A stretch of DNA of 64,000 nucleotides. Origin: an uncultured Tateyamaria sp. (GTDB lineage Bacteria > Pseudomonadota > Alphaproteobacteria > Rhodobacterales > Rhodobacteraceae). Of the stretch, positions 8,314 to 16,771 are shown piece by piece. Positions within the stretch are counted from its first letter, which is position 1, and each line of letters begins with the position of its first letter. The translations under genes were made by a program, and so were the position numbers. The notes beneath the pieces were generated by a model. It did no database searches, was not told the DNA's origin, and saw only the letters and a list, made by a program, of their open reading frames with translations. The stretch lies in contig CAJQRC010000017.1 of the NCBI GenBank assembly GCA_905480645.1, positions 1 to 64,000 of the forward strand, read 5' to 3'.

Positions 8314-8429
8314 ATTTGATAAAAAAATAATGATCCCAACAGTGTGGCTAGGCTCACTCCCCTCCCAAACAGAGAGCCTAGCCACCTAATCTCAAGCGCA
8401 TGCTGGCATGTGCGAGACATTCTTTGTTT
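8314..8429 (+). ncRNA. Candidate small RNA A with anti-Shine-Dalgarno loop
   Basis: A perfect 12-bp stem (GTGGCTAGGCTC 8344-8355 with GAGCCTAGCCAC 8374-8385) presents an 18-nt loop containing CTCCCCTCCC, a sequence complementary to ribosome-binding sites. A second hairpin (8391-8416, GCGCATG/CATGTGC with a bulged CTC/GAG base) is followed by TTCTTTGTTTA and could terminate the transcript. The putative promoter TTGTCC-N17-TAGAAA puts the 5' end near 8314. There is no sensible reading frame. Ends are estimated. An alternative reading is a 3' UTR element of the upstream ABC operon acting as terminator. Confidence 0.45.
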
Positions 8430-8509
8430 ATAAAGTGATAAGTTATTAATCAGTAACCTGGCTTATTGCCGCATATTTAATACATGTATTGCAGTTACTT
8501 ATGCATATT

Positions 8510-8528
8510 TTGCATGGCGGAAATGCAA
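8510..8528. promoter_or_regulatory. Inverted repeat upstream of candidate sRNA B
   Basis: TTGCAT-N7-ATGCAA lies about 40 bp before the TTATAC (8565-8570) that would be the -10 box of sRNA B. It could be an operator for a regulator of the sRNA. The -35 region is not convincing, which would fit a promoter that depends on an activator (inference). Confidence 0.25.
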
Positions 8529-8576
8529 TATTGGTGATTGCTGCATCGCAGAATTTCAGGCACGTTATACACAACG

Positions 8577-8671
8577 GATGGTTCCTCCCTGAACATTTGT
8601 TTGTTTTGAAAATTCTTCCTCCCAGAAATTTTCAATGTTATGGCGGTACCTTCGGGTATCGCCTTTTTTTT
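8577..8671 (+). ncRNA. Candidate small RNA B: two anti-SD hairpins plus terminator
   Basis: Three hairpins in 95 nt. Hairpin 1: GTTC/GAAC around loop CTCCCT (8581-8594). Hairpin 2: perfect 9-bp TTGAAAATT/AATTTTCAA around loop CTTCCTCCCAGA (8606-8635). Hairpin 3: the terminator. Both loops expose CCUCCC, complementary to Shine-Dalgarno sequences. This is the layout of alphaproteobacterial trans-acting sRNAs that block translation of transporter mRNAs (AbcR-type logic); I do not claim homology. A TTATAC box at 8565-8570 sets the likely 5' end. The sequence GTTCCTCCCT (8581-8590) is exactly complementary to the tctC ribosome-binding site in this window. The overlapping track ORF 8489-8737 ignores the terminator. 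Confidence 0.65.
8642..8671 (+). terminator. Rho-independent terminator with TTCG tetraloop
   Basis: GGCGGTACC - TTCG - GGTATCGCC (9 bp including one G-T pair) directly followed by eight T residues. No protein gene lies upstream within 480 bp on this strand, so it must end a non-coding transcript. This is the strongest single argument for the sRNA at 8577-8671. Confidence 0.9.
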
Positions 8672-8937
8672 GCTTACAAAGCTCTCAATAAAAAGTTTCT
8701 GAGTATGGTATTTTTATTTCATAACAGTATTTTTTAATGTCCAAACTCAAAATTAATTATTCTTTGTATAAGGTAATGGGGGACAACTTAAAATTTAGGC
8801 TTTGGATTTCTCAAAGATTTCATCTTGAGCGTCAATTAAGTAGATTCATAATTCTATTTGAATAATGTTTTTATGGCTCCACAAGTTTTGACAAATCTTA
8901 AATACTTCAGTTGGTGATTTGTGTACGGAAACAAGTG
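8672..8937. other. AT-rich spacer without recognisable genes
   Basis: Low-complexity AT-rich sequence between the sRNA terminator and the convergent metal-sensor-like gene. I see no credible frame, tRNA or hairpin in it. Confidence 0.4.
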
Positions 8938-9402
8938 TTATCGGCGCCCATTTTTCAGGGTATTAGCTATTGCCAAACGTTCTTGTGCACTCATGCCAGC
9001 CAATTGTTCCACCAAGACCTGCCTAGTAATTGTTTGCCGCTTCTCTGCTTGCGTTCCAGCTTGTTCCAAAAGGTCTAAAAGAGCGAGGGGTTCAAACGGT
9101 GTAGTGCCAATAAGATCAGCCAGTTTTCCATTAAATGCGCCAGGCGAGCTAAGGCTGTTTTCTGCATGTATTTTTTTAATCATTCGGCCCAATGCGCGGC
9201 GGTCTTTGCGGTCCATTGCGCGAATGATCGGTGCGAAACCTAAGTTAGGGCCACGAGGCCTCGAACCGTGATGATATCCAGCACGCTCAAGCTTTACATC
9301 TTTGTGATGTCCAGAAGCAAAAAACCCACCTATCGCCCCCAAAACCAAGAGATTTGCTGCCAATGAGATCACCAGCGATATTTTTAACATTTTATGTGAC
9401 AT
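8938..9402 (-). CDS. Periplasmic heavy-metal-sensor-like (CpxP/Spy-related) protein
   Basis: A 154-residue protein with an N-terminal membrane anchor or signal (MLKISLVISLAANLLVLGAIGGFFASGHH) and a helical periplasmic part. That part contains paired charged helices (AMDRKDRRALGRMIKKIHAE, AGTQAEKRQTITRQVLVEQLAGMSAQERLAIANTL). This pattern fits the Metal_resist / CpxP-like group, which senses or buffers envelope stress and metals. Several His residues follow the anchor (GHHKD, YHHGSR). AAGGAAAA precedes the ATG. It is the third gene of an operon with an ECF sigma factor and a small membrane protein, and likely part of that regulatory circuit. Confidence 0.65.
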   Translation of the reverse strand: MSHKMLKISLVISLAANLLVLGAIGGFFASGHHKDVKLERAGYHHGSRPRGPNLGFAPIIRAMDRKDRRALGRMIKKIHAENSLSSPGAFNGKLADLIGTTPFEPLALLDLLEQAGTQAEKRQTITRQVLVEQLAGMSAQERLAIANTLKNGRR

Positions 9403-9411
9403 GATTTTTCC

Positions 9412-9804
9412 TTAGGTGTCTTCCCAAAACAATGTTTCGTCATCGTTCATGCCGGCTAGCTCACTGAGACTTTCGGCTTGGAAATATGCAGTAGTGAGAT
9501 CAAGGATCGTATCTGGTGGGTTCATTCCAATAATCACTCCAGCTGCCCCAACCATCGTTAAACCTAACCCTGCTGGCCAACTATCAAATTGTTTTACCGC
9601 ACGCGCAATTCTTTCTATTAAACCTGCCTGACGTGGCGTAGCCCATGCATGAATTGGCTGCGGCATAGCCGTGATGGCCTGACTTTGCAGATGCGCATAA
9701 AAGTCCGGATCAATTTCTGGCTCTTCTTGCTGTAATGCGTCAAAAAAGAGCTTTAGTTCCTGATCATTCAAAGAGGCTTTAGAGTCATTTTTTTTATTGC
9801 TCAT
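9412..9804 (-). CDS. Small single-pass membrane protein, putative anti-sigma factor
   Basis: A 130-residue protein with a hydrophilic N-terminal half (DQELKLFFDALQQEEPEIDPDFYAHLQSQAI), one hydrophobic segment (WPAGLGLTMVGAAGVIIGM) and an acidic C-terminus. It starts inside the end of the ECF sigma gene (overlap 9794-9804) and ends 10 bp before the metal-sensor-like gene. Position and topology (cytoplasmic domain, one helix, short periplasmic tail) fit a membrane anti-sigma factor. I cannot see a ZAS zinc motif, so the role rests mostly on context. Small proteins in this position are often mis-annotated in databases. Confidence 0.55.
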   Translation of the reverse strand: MSNKKNDSKASLNDQELKLFFDALQQEEPEIDPDFYAHLQSQAITAMPQPIHAWATPRQAGLIERIARAVKQFDSWPAGLGLTMVGAAGVIIGMNPPDTILDLTTAYFQAESLSELAGMNDDETLFWEDT

Positions 9805-10372
9805 CTTGAAATCCTAATGCTTTTTTTTGTGGTGCCAATGCGCCTGCCAATGTACGTTTGCCGCGCGCAATCAGACTTTCCACTGCCTCTATAGAGATTT
9901 CCATAATATCAGATATTTCTGGATTTGAGAGATCTTGTAAGTGGCGTAGTATCATTGCCTGTCTTTGCCGTTCTGGTAATTTTTGCAGCGCTGTTTGTAA
10001 TGCTACGGCACGCGCTTGGGTCTGTAGTTGATGTTCCATTCCCGGTGCCGCATCAGCTATTTCCAGCACTTCACCACAACTGTGCTTTTCTTTACGAATC
10101 CGATCGATGCATAGATTTGCAGTTACTCGATAAAGCCAGGTTGTGACCTTCGCCTGATTAAAATCCCAATCAGGCGCCGCCCGCCAGAGGCGCAATAAAC
10201 TTTCTTGGGTCACATCCTCCGCTTCAGAACGATCTGACAGCATGCGAAATGCTTGCTTGAAGACCAAAGGAGCTAATCGCGCAGTCAAAATTTCAGCAGC
10301 TATCCGGTCTCCCTGGGCAAACCGCGCTAGAAGCTTGTCATCTGGAAGACTTTGACTTGCATCAAGGGCCAT
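9794..10372 (-). CDS. RNA polymerase ECF-type sigma factor
   Basis: About 192 residues. Region 2 is visible in LVFKQAFRMLSDRSEAEDVTQESLLRLWRAAPDWDFNQAKVTTWLYRVTANLCIDRIRK (core binding and -10 recognition). Region 4 is visible in ALQKLPERQRQAMILRHLQDLSNPEISDIMEISIEAVESLIARGKRTL (helix-turn-helix for -35 recognition). The track start at 10378 is a GTG in a GTGATGATG run. GGGAG upstream best suits the ATG at 10372; 10375 is also possible. It heads an operon with a putative membrane anti-sigma factor and a CpxP-like protein, so it probably answers an envelope or metal stress signal. Confidence 0.85.
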   Translation of the reverse strand: MALDASQSLPDDKLLARFAQGDRIAAEILTARLAPLVFKQAFRMLSDRSEAEDVTQESLLRLWRAAPDWDFNQAKVTTWLYRVTANLCIDRIRKEKHSCGEVLEIADAAPGMEHQLQTQARAVALQTALQKLPERQRQAMILRHLQDLSNPEISDIMEISIEAVESLIARGKRTLAGALAPQKKALGFQDEQ

Positions 10373-10447
10373 CATCACTCCCGATTAAGCTGATTTACTG
10401 GCTTGGTAAACGGTTGGTTAGGAAAGTTGGAGTCCGTTTTGATGGAA

Positions 10448-10909
10448 TCAGCTGGCTTCATTTTTGCAAGTTTTCCTGTTGCGCAGCTTCTTTGTACGAT
10501 TATCAAATTCAGTTTGAGAGATTACTCCATCTTCATTTTTATCCAAATGCCTTAACATCCTTGTTACTCCCCCGCGTCTGTTTTGCATTTCCGAAAATTC
10601 TAATGTTCCACTATCATCGCTATCAAGCTTGTTAAGCATTCTTTTGACGCGCTTTTCCGCTTTTTTGGCTCGCCGGGTCTCAATCTTGGCCATCAACTCT
10701 TCAAGGCTCAGACTGCCATCATTATTGCTGTCACTTTTGGCAAATTGAGCTGCCATGTGCATTTCAATCTCAGTAATGGTGATTTGACTATCGCTGTTGT
10801 TGTCCAGGTCAGAAAACTCAAAGTTTTTGCTATGATAATTTTTTGCCATAGCAGGCGAAAACGCCAAAGCGGTTGTGGCTGCTAAAGTGCAAATCATGAT
10901 ATTTTTCAT
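10448..10909 (-). CDS. Secreted EF-hand calcium-binding protein
   Basis: About 153 residues with a signal peptide (MKNIMICTLAATTALAFSPAMA, cut after AMA) and four EF-hand loops: DLDNNSDSQITITE, SDSNNDGSLSLEE, DSDDSGTLEFSE and DKNEDGVISQTE. The start at 10909 has GGAG 7 nt upstream and is preferred to the track start at 11011. The protein should bind calcium in the periplasm or outside; no enzymatic domain is visible. It sits just upstream of the ECF sigma operon on the same strand with a gap of about 75 bp, and may be a target or part of that circuit (inference). Confidence 0.8.
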   Translation of the reverse strand: MKNIMICTLAATTALAFSPAMAKNYHSKNFEFSDLDNNSDSQITITEIEMHMAAQFAKSDSNNDGSLSLEELMAKIETRRAKKAEKRVKRMLNKLDSDDSGTLEFSEMQNRRGGVTRMLRHLDKNEDGVISQTEFDNRTKKLRNRKTCKNEAS

Positions 10910-11132
10910 CAGTATACTCCGTATATTAGAGGTTTTTATAAAATGCTTGGCGCGTAGTAATTTTTGCGCATGGTATAAATAAAACGAAGCATTGAGAGAT
11001 TTCCGTCGCAAAAAATGAAGATATTTTATAAACGAGTAAAAATGATCTTAAATATTCTTTCCAGTGTTGAACAATTTCCTTTTCAGCTTGAAGGTTGAAG
11101 ACGACAAATGGTTTTACGGAAAAGGTAAACTT

Positions 11133-12686
11133 ATGGCTTGGATGCGTACGGTGGTTTTCGCTGTATTCTTTTTGTGGGGCATATCTGCATCTGCGCAGGA
11201 CGTGACACTTACCTCACCTGATGGATCTATTGAACTAAGTGGAACGCTTCTTGGTTTTGATGGTGAATTCTACCGAATGGAGTCAATTTATGGTGAATTA
11301 ACCGTAGATGGATCTGGCGTGCTTTGTGACGGCCCGGCATGTCCAAATTTGCAAAATTTTGTGGCTGAGGTTCGTATTTCTGGTTCTGCAACTATGGGGT
11401 TAGTACTGATGCCTGCGTTGATTGAGGGCTTTGCGCTACGCAATAGTTTTGTCGCGGAGCGAGAAGATACAGCAGATGCAAGTTTCAATTATACTTTAAG
11501 TAATCAGACTGATGGCGAACCTGTTGCTCGTTTTTACTTCAATATTTCGACCACGGATGAGGGTTTTGCAGATTTATTAGCCAATGAAGCGGATTTGGTT
11601 ATGGCGCTACGTGAAATTCGACCAGATGAAAGGCTTTTTGCACGTACTGCTGGTTTGGGAGATATGACAAAAGCCAACAGGAGCCGTGTTCTCGCATTGG
11701 ATGCTATGGTTCCCATAGTTGGGCCATCTAATCCCGTTTATACGTTGTCTCCACAAAATCTGGCAGAAGTATTTGCTGGTAATATTACGAATTGGCAGGA
11801 ACTTGGCGGAGCCGATGCCAAAATCACGCTGCACCTTCCTGAAAAATCCACTGGCTTAGGCCAGTCTGTGGAAGACAACGTAATGGGTCCGGCTAACTTG
11901 GCTTTTGCTGAAGGCATAATTCGTCACGCAAAACCTGACGACCTTGTAAAAGCTGTTTTAAAAGATCCATTTTCCTTTGGAATTGTGAGCTATTCAGAGA
12001 TTGGGAATACACGTGCATTAACCTTGACTGGTTCTTGCGGATTTTCACTGTCCGCTGATCGTAGTACAATTAAAACAGAAGATTACCCACTGACCGCTCC
12101 GATGTTTCTATATATGCCGGCACGGCGGTTACCAAAATTGATAAGAAATTTTTTAGCGTTTACGCGCACACCGCTTGCACAAGTTATGATTAGACGAGCC
12201 GGGTTTGTAGATCAGACTCCTGAAGAAGTAAGTATCGATGCCCAAGGTTACCGGTTTGCAAACGCAATAACTTCGTCTGGACCTGAAATTTCTTTAGAAG
12301 AACTGCAAAGAATGGCGGGCACCCTCTATGGAATGGAAAGACTGACAACATCGTTTCGATTTGAGGCTGGTTCGGTGCGGTTAGACGCTCAGTCTCGATC
12401 AAATGTGCATCAACTTGCATTGGCTCTAGAGCAAGGGAAATATGATGCTCGCAAAATTTTGCTTGTAGGTTTTAGTGATGGTGAGGGAGCCGCGGACGCT
12501 AATCAGAAAATTTCAATGCGCCGTGCTGAAGCTGTCCGCAAGGCAGTGGTCGCTGCCGCTAAGACGGCAAATTTTAGCCGTATACAACTAGGCGTAGATG
12601 CATATGGGGAAGCATTGCCAATGGCGTGTGATGATAGTGAATGGGGGCGCCAGACCAACCGAAGGGTTGAGGTATGGGTGCGTTAA
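11133..12686 (+). CDS. PstS-like periplasmic domain fused to OmpA C-terminal domain
   Basis: About 517 residues. A signal peptide (MRTVVFAVFFLWGISASAQD) is followed by a short N-terminal domain, then a phosphate-binding-protein-like domain (DLVMALREIRPDERLF, VVPIVGPSNPVYTLSPQNLAEVFAGNITNWQELGG). The C-terminal 110 residues form an OmpA-type peptidoglycan-binding domain (FRFEAGSVRLDAQSRSNVHQLALAL ... SMRRAEAVRKAV ... NRRVEVWVR). The start at 11133 follows AAAAGGT and the signal peptide; the track start at 11064 would bury the signal. It is likely a periplasmic, wall-anchored anion- or phosphate-binding sensor. It is divergent from the EF-hand gene. Confidence 0.75.
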   Translation: MAWMRTVVFAVFFLWGISASAQDVTLTSPDGSIELSGTLLGFDGEFYRMESIYGELTVDGSGVLCDGPACPNLQNFVAEVRISGSATMGLVLMPALIEGFALRNSFVAEREDTADASFNYTLSNQTDGEPVARFYFNISTTDEGFADLLANEADLVMALREIRPDERLFARTAGLGDMTKANRSRVLALDAMVPIVGPSNPVYTLSPQNLAEVFAGNITNWQELGGADAKITLHLPEKSTGLGQSVEDNVMGPANLAFAEGIIRHAKPDDLVKAVLKDPFSFGIVSYSEIGNTRALTLTGSCGFSLSADRSTIKTEDYPLTAPMFLYMPARRLPKLIRNFLAFTRTPLAQVMIRRAGFVDQTPEEVSIDAQGYRFANAITSSGPEISLEELQRMAGTLYGMERLTTSFRFEAGSVRLDAQSRSNVHQLALALEQGKYDARKILLVGFSDGEGAADANQKISMRRAEAVRKAVVAAAKTANFSRIQLGVDAYGEALPMACDDSEWGRQTNRRVEVWVR

Positions 12687-12689
12687 AAT

Positions 12690-12723
12690 TGACAGCATTA
12701 TTTAGGTTTAGGCTAAGCTGTCA
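12690..12723 (+). terminator. Hairpin after the PstS/OmpA fusion gene
   Basis: TGACAGC (12690-12696) pairs with GCTGTCA (12717-12723), with inner TTAG/CTAA pairing possible; GATTTTCC follows. Starts 4 bp after the stop. Moderately convincing Rho-independent terminator. Confidence 0.55.
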
Positions 12724-12763
12724 GATTTTCCATTGTCGCGATGATTTAGTTCGATGAATGCAG

Positions 12764-12789
12764 GTTAGGCAGAAGTAAATCTGCCTAAC
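12764..12789. terminator. Perfect 10-bp hairpin between convergent genes
   Basis: GTTAGGCAGA - AGTAAA - TCTGCCTAAC, followed on the plus strand by AGGATTTTTC. On the minus strand, after dnaJ, no T-run follows. It probably acts as a second terminator for the plus-strand gene and as a 3' end hairpin for the dnaKJ transcript. Confidence 0.6.
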
Positions 12790-12810
12790 AGGATTTTTCT
12801 TGATTGAAAG

Positions 12811-13950
12811 TTAACTTTTCATACTTTCCCAAAACGATTTGACTGAAGAAAAGAAACTGGAGGCCTCAGGATTATTTTCTTCTGACAGGTCTGCAAATTC
12901 ACGTAGCAACTCTTTTTGCCGACTGGTTAGATTCACAGGGGTTTCAACGGCTAGTTCGATTAACATGTCGCCAGCGTTGCCGCCTCTTAAAGTAGGCATA
13001 CCTTTGGCTCGTAACCGCATTTGCCGGCCCGATTGGGATCCAGACGGTATTTGAACTCGGCCGCGCCCACCATCTATTGTCGGCACTTCGATAGAACCAC
13101 CCAAAGCGGCGGTGCTCATTGATACAGGCACACGACAAAATAGGTTTGTACCATCGCGTTCAAAGAGTTTGTGATTAGCCACCTCAATAAAGATATAGAG
13201 ATCACCTGTCGGTCCTCCCCGCATGCCTGCTTCGCCCTCACCGGCAAGACGTATACGCGTGCCGGTTTCTACACCGGCTGGAATATTAACGCTTAGCGCG
13301 CGATCTTTCTCAACGCGGCCAGCGCCACTACAGCTCTTGCAAGGGTTTTTGATAATTTGACCCATGCCAGAGCAGGTGGGACAAGTACGCTCTACCGTAA
13401 AAAAGCCCTGCTGTGCACGAACCTTGCCCATACCAGAGCAAGTTGGGCATGTTGTGGGTTCGGACCCACCTTCTGCACCTGTTCCATTGCATGAATCGCA
13501 CGCCACAGATGTCGGTACGTTCACAGTCTTCTGAAGCCCTGAAAAAGCCTCTTCCAGTGAAATGCGTAAATTGTAACGCAAATCAGAGCCACGAGCCGCT
13601 CCTCTTCCACCGCTACCGCCGCGTTGACCACCCATGAAGTCGCCAAACAGGTCATCGAACACATCAGAGAATGCAGAACCAAAGTCGCCTTGCTGACCGC
13701 CTTGCCGTCCGCCACCCATTCCGCCTTCAAAAGCAGCATGACCAAATCGATCATATGCAGCTTTTTTTTCTGCGTCTTTTAGAACGTCATAGGCTTCATT
13801 AGCTTCTTTAAAGCCAGCTTCAGCGTCAGGTTTATCTGCGTTTCTGTCGGGATGTAGTGCTTTTGCCTTGGCTCTATAGCCTTTTTTGATCTCGTCAGCG
13901 CTGGCGCCTTTTGATACGCCAAGTACGTCGTAGTAATCACGTTTTGCCAT
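12811..13950 (-). CDS. dnaJ: Chaperone protein DnaJ
   Basis: A 379-residue full-length type I Hsp40. The J domain carries HPD in ALHPDRNAD, which stimulates DnaK ATPase. A Gly/Phe-rich segment ([18 protein letters not shown]) follows. The zinc centre has four CxxCxGxG repeats ([16 protein letters not shown] twice, CKSCSGAG), and then come the client-binding C-terminal domains. It delivers unfolded proteins to DnaK in the cytoplasm. It lies 79 bp downstream of dnaK on the same strand, the usual alphaproteobacterial order; grpE is not in this window. A short GGCCG/CGGCC inverted repeat lies in the dnaK-dnaJ gap. Confidence 0.98.
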   Translation of the reverse strand: MAKRDYYDVLGVSKGASADEIKKGYRAKAKALHPDRNADKPDAEAGFKEANEAYDVLKDAEKKAAYDRFGHAAFEGGMGGGRQGGQQGDFGSAFSDVFDDLFGDFMGGQRGGSGGRGAARGSDLRYNLRISLEEAFSGLQKTVNVPTSVACDSCNGTGAEGGSEPTTCPTCSGMGKVRAQQGFFTVERTCPTCSGMGQIIKNPCKSCSGAGRVEKDRALSVNIPAGVETGTRIRLAGEGEAGMRGGPTGDLYIFIEVANHKLFERDGTNLFCRVPVSMSTAALGGSIEVPTIDGGRGRVQIPSGSQSGRQMRLRAKGMPTLRGGNAGDMLIELAVETPVNLTSRQKELLREFADLSEENNPEASSFFSSVKSFWESMKS

Positions 13951-14029
13951 CGATCATGTCCTTCGTTGGAACGTCTAAGGCCGACCCCTGATTTAGAGCC
14001 GGCCCCTCGACTAGTTCCTTGGCGCCAGA

Positions 14030-15937
14030 TTAGGCGCGCTTATCTTCGTCAAGATCTTCAAACTCGGCGTCTAAGATGTCTTCATCATCTGGATGCGGCT
14101 CATCAGCTGCTGAGGGCTCATCGCCTTCTGCCTGAGCTGATTTGTAGATTGCCTCACCGAGTTTCATAGCTGACTCAGTAACGTTCTGGATGCCTGATTT
14201 GATCTTATCAGCATTTTCGGTTTCCAGTTCGTCTTTAAGCGCAGCAATCGCAAGTTCGATAGCTTCGATCGTGGTTGGGTCAACCTTATCGCCATGCTCT
14301 TCCATTGATTTCTCAGTTGAGTGGATCAATGATTCAGCCTGGTTTTTTGCTTCAATAAGCTCGCGGCGCTCTTTATCCGCTTCTGCGTTATCTTCAGCAT
14401 CCTTGACCATTTGATCGATATCTTCTTCAGAAAGTCCACCAGAGGCTTGGATCGTGATTTGTTGTTCCTTGCCTGTGCCCTTATCTTTGGCACCTACAGA
14501 TACGATACCGTTTGCATCAATATCAAAGGTGACTTCGATTTGTGGCAAACCACGTGGAGCAGGTGGGATATTTTCAAGATTGAATGCACCCAACAACTTG
14601 TTGTCAGTGGCCATCTCACGTTCGCCTTGAAAACAACGGATTGTCACGGCACTCTGGTTGTCTTCAGCCGTTGAGAAAATCTGCGATTTCTTGGTTGGAA
14701 TTGTTGTATTCCGGTCGATTAAACGTGTAAATACACCACCAAGTGTTTCAATACCCAGAGAGAGTGGCGTTACATCGAGCAAGACAACGTCTTTAACATC
14801 ACCTTGCAGAACACCAGCTTGAATGGCAGCACCCATGGCGACCACTTCATCTGGGTTAACGCCTTTGTGTGGCTCTTTACCAAAAAACTTGGTCACTTCT
14901 TCAACAACGCGTGGCATCCGGGTCATGCCGCCAACAAGTACAACTTCATCAATGTCAGAAGCAGACAAACCAGCGTCTTTTAATGCTGCTGCGCATGGTT
15001 TCATTGAAGCTTTAATTAAATCACCAACCAGTTGTTCCAGTTTCGCGCGAGTAAGCTTCAGTACCATGTGCAATGGCTGACCGGTTGATCCCATTGAAAT
15101 AAATGGCTGATTGATTTCAGTCTGGTTAGCAGATGACAATTCAATTTTGGCCTTTTCAGCAGCTTCTTTAAGACGCTGTAGTGCCATTTTATCTTTGGTC
15201 AGATCTACGCCATGCTCTTTTTGGAACTGTTCAGCGAGGTAGTTCACAATGCGCATGTCAAAATCTTCACCACCAAGGAATGTATCACCATTGGTTGATT
15301 TTACTTCAAACAGTCCATCGTCAATCTCAAGGATGGTTACGTCAAATGTGCCACCTCCAAGGTCATATACTGCAATGGTTTGGGTGTTCTCTTTGTCCAG
15401 ACCGTAAGCCAGAGCAGCGGCAGTTGGTTCGTTGATAATACGGAGCACTTCCAGACCGGCAATTTTACCAGCGTCTTTTGTGGCCTGACGTTGTGCGTCG
15501 TTAAAATATGCTGGAACCGTGATAACGGCCTGCGTCACATCTTCCCCGAGATAGCTTTCCGCTGTCTCTTTCATTTTTCCTAAAATGAATGCTGAAATTT
15601 GGCTAGGTGAATATTTCTCGCTATGTGCTTCAACCCACGCATCACCGTTGCCACCATCAATTACGGCGAAAGGAAGATTCTTTTTATCTTTTGCTAAATC
15701 AGCGTCGTCGTTCCTGCGGCCGATCAGACGTTTGACACCAAAGATGGTGTTATCCGGATTTGTTACAGCTTGCCGTTTAGCAGGCTGGCCGACAAGACGT
15801 TCATTTTCAGTAAATGCTACGATCGATGGTGTCGTGCGTGCACCTTCCGCGTTTTCAATTACGCGGGGTTGGCTGCCGTCCATAATTGCGATGCAGCTGT
15901 TAGTAGTTCCTAAGTCAATACCAATTACTTTGGCCAT
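14030..15937 (-). CDS. dnaK: Chaperone protein DnaK (Hsp70)
   Basis: A 635-residue Hsp70. Nucleotide-binding signatures are [17 protein letters not shown] at the start, [18 protein letters not shown] and [15 protein letters not shown]. The substrate-binding domain follows after the linker [16 protein letters not shown]. The C-terminal lid ends in an acidic tail ([19 protein letters not shown]). It folds and refolds proteins with DnaJ and GrpE. A heat-shock-like promoter can be seen upstream at 16044-16072. The downstream neighbour is dnaJ. Full length with no missing motifs. Confidence 0.99.
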   Translation of the reverse strand: MAKVIGIDLGTTNSCIAIMDGSQPRVIENAEGARTTPSIVAFTENERLVGQPAKRQAVTNPDNTIFGVKRLIGRRNDDADLAKDKKNLPFAVIDGGNGDAWVEAHSEKYSPSQISAFILGKMKETAESYLGEDVTQAVITVPAYFNDAQRQATKDAGKIAGLEVLRIINEPTAAALAYGLDKENTQTIAVYDLGGGTFDVTILEIDDGLFEVKSTNGDTFLGGEDFDMRIVNYLAEQFQKEHGVDLTKDKMALQRLKEAAEKAKIELSSANQTEINQPFISMGSTGQPLHMVLKLTRAKLEQLVGDLIKASMKPCAAALKDAGLSASDIDEVVLVGGMTRMPRVVEEVTKFFGKEPHKGVNPDEVVAMGAAIQAGVLQGDVKDVVLLDVTPLSLGIETLGGVFTRLIDRNTTIPTKKSQIFSTAEDNQSAVTIRCFQGEREMATDNKLLGAFNLENIPPAPRGLPQIEVTFDIDANGIVSVGAKDKGTGKEQQITIQASGGLSEEDIDQMVKDAEDNAEADKERRELIEAKNQAESLIHSTEKSMEEHGDKVDPTTIEAIELAIAALKDELETENADKIKSGIQNVTESAMKLGEAIYKSAQAEGDEPSAADEPHPDDEDILDAEFEDLDEDKRA

Positions 15938-16043
15938 ATGTTCAATCCCTCATGTTAGTTTAAGGCGATGATACGAAGCGACAACCCGTTTTGGCATCGA
16001 CGCCACGCCACAATTTACGCAAACTTCTTTGCGCGCTGAGGGG

Positions 16044-16072
16044 TATATAGGGATGGTCATTTGACGCTGCAA
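16044..16072 (-). promoter_or_regulatory. Possible heat-shock (sigma32-like) promoter of dnaK
   Basis: On the minus strand TTGCAG (16072-16067) is followed after 15 bp by CCTATATA (16051-16044), about 107 bp before the dnaK start. CTTG-type -35 and CYTATNT-type -10 boxes are described for alphaproteobacterial RpoH promoters. The match is partial, and a sigma70 promoter cannot be excluded. Confidence 0.35.
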
Positions 16073-16129
16073 CCTCCGTAATAGGGTATAAAACAGTAAA
16101 ATTGCACATAATTGCTTAGGTTTTGTAAA

Positions 16130-16729
16130 ATGAAGGCACAAATACGCGGTTTTGACGTCCATAAAGGGTATTTGGACAAGTTGTCACAGACTGCTTTGAT
16201 AGAAGAAATACGAAGAATCGCTGCGAAAGCTCCGATGCTGCCGCCTCAAACACCCGGTGGTAAACCCATGTCAGTAAAAATTACTTCTGCTGGTAAGATG
16301 GGATGGTCTTCAGATAAATCCGGTTATCATTATACCTCGTGTCATCCCAATGGCACGGCATGGCCTGCAATCCCGGAAACTATCTTGGCGCTATGGCATC
16401 AATTGACTAAGCTTGAACGCGAACCAGACTGTTGTTTGATAAATTATTATGGTGAAGGAGCCCGTATGGGTATGCATCAAGATCGTGACGAAGCAGATTT
16501 TTCATGGCCGGTTATGTCAGTATCACTGGGCGACTCTGGATTATTTCGTATTGGCAATAAAATCAGAGGTGGGGCAACAGAATCAATTTGGCTTGAGTCG
16601 GGCGATGTCGTGATAATGGGGGGTGATGCGCGGCTTACTTATCACGGCGTTGATCGGATTAGGTTTGGATCTTCTTCTTTATTATCCAAAGGTGGGCGCC
16701 TTAATTTAACTTGTCGGGTGGTTGTCTAG
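16130..16729 (+). CDS. alkB: AlkB-type 2-oxoglutarate/Fe(II) DNA repair dioxygenase
   Basis: About 199 residues. The iron ligands are visible in HQDRDE (HxD) and YHGVDR (distal His); the 2-oxoglutarate-binding arginines lie in RLNLTCR near the end. Family-typical NYYGEGARMGMHQD precedes the first ligands. AlkB oxidatively removes methyl groups from 1-methyladenine and 3-methylcytosine in DNA or RNA. The ATG at 16130 is preferred to the TTG at 16112 in the track. It is divergent from dnaK and not obviously part of an operon; the downstream gene is convergent. Confidence 0.92.
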   Translation: MKAQIRGFDVHKGYLDKLSQTALIEEIRRIAAKAPMLPPQTPGGKPMSVKITSAGKMGWSSDKSGYHYTSCHPNGTAWPAIPETILALWHQLTKLEREPDCCLINYYGEGARMGMHQDRDEADFSWPVMSVSLGDSGLFRIGNKIRGGATESIWLESGDVVIMGGDARLTYHGVDRIRFGSSSLLSKGGRLNLTCRVVV

Positions 16730-16771
16730 GTATTGAAAGTTAAGCATCGAGATAGTTTTGAATTAATTAAT

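Noticed and set aside
8489-8737. Plus-strand ORF of 82 residues in the large intergenic region
   Set aside because: It has no Shine-Dalgarno, runs through two hairpins and an intrinsic terminator, and its composition (Phe/Leu/His-rich from AT-rich DNA) looks like chance. The sRNA reading explains the structure better.
13521-13754. ORFs antisense or out of frame within dnaJ and dnaK (for example 13413-13637, 14411-14674, 15181-15435)
   Set aside because: All lie inside highly conserved chaperone genes and have no ribosome-binding site or protein-like pattern.
13979-14004. GGCCG/CGGCC inverted repeat between dnaK and dnaJ as a terminator
   Set aside because: Only 5 bp are perfect and no T-run follows; at most a weak attenuator.
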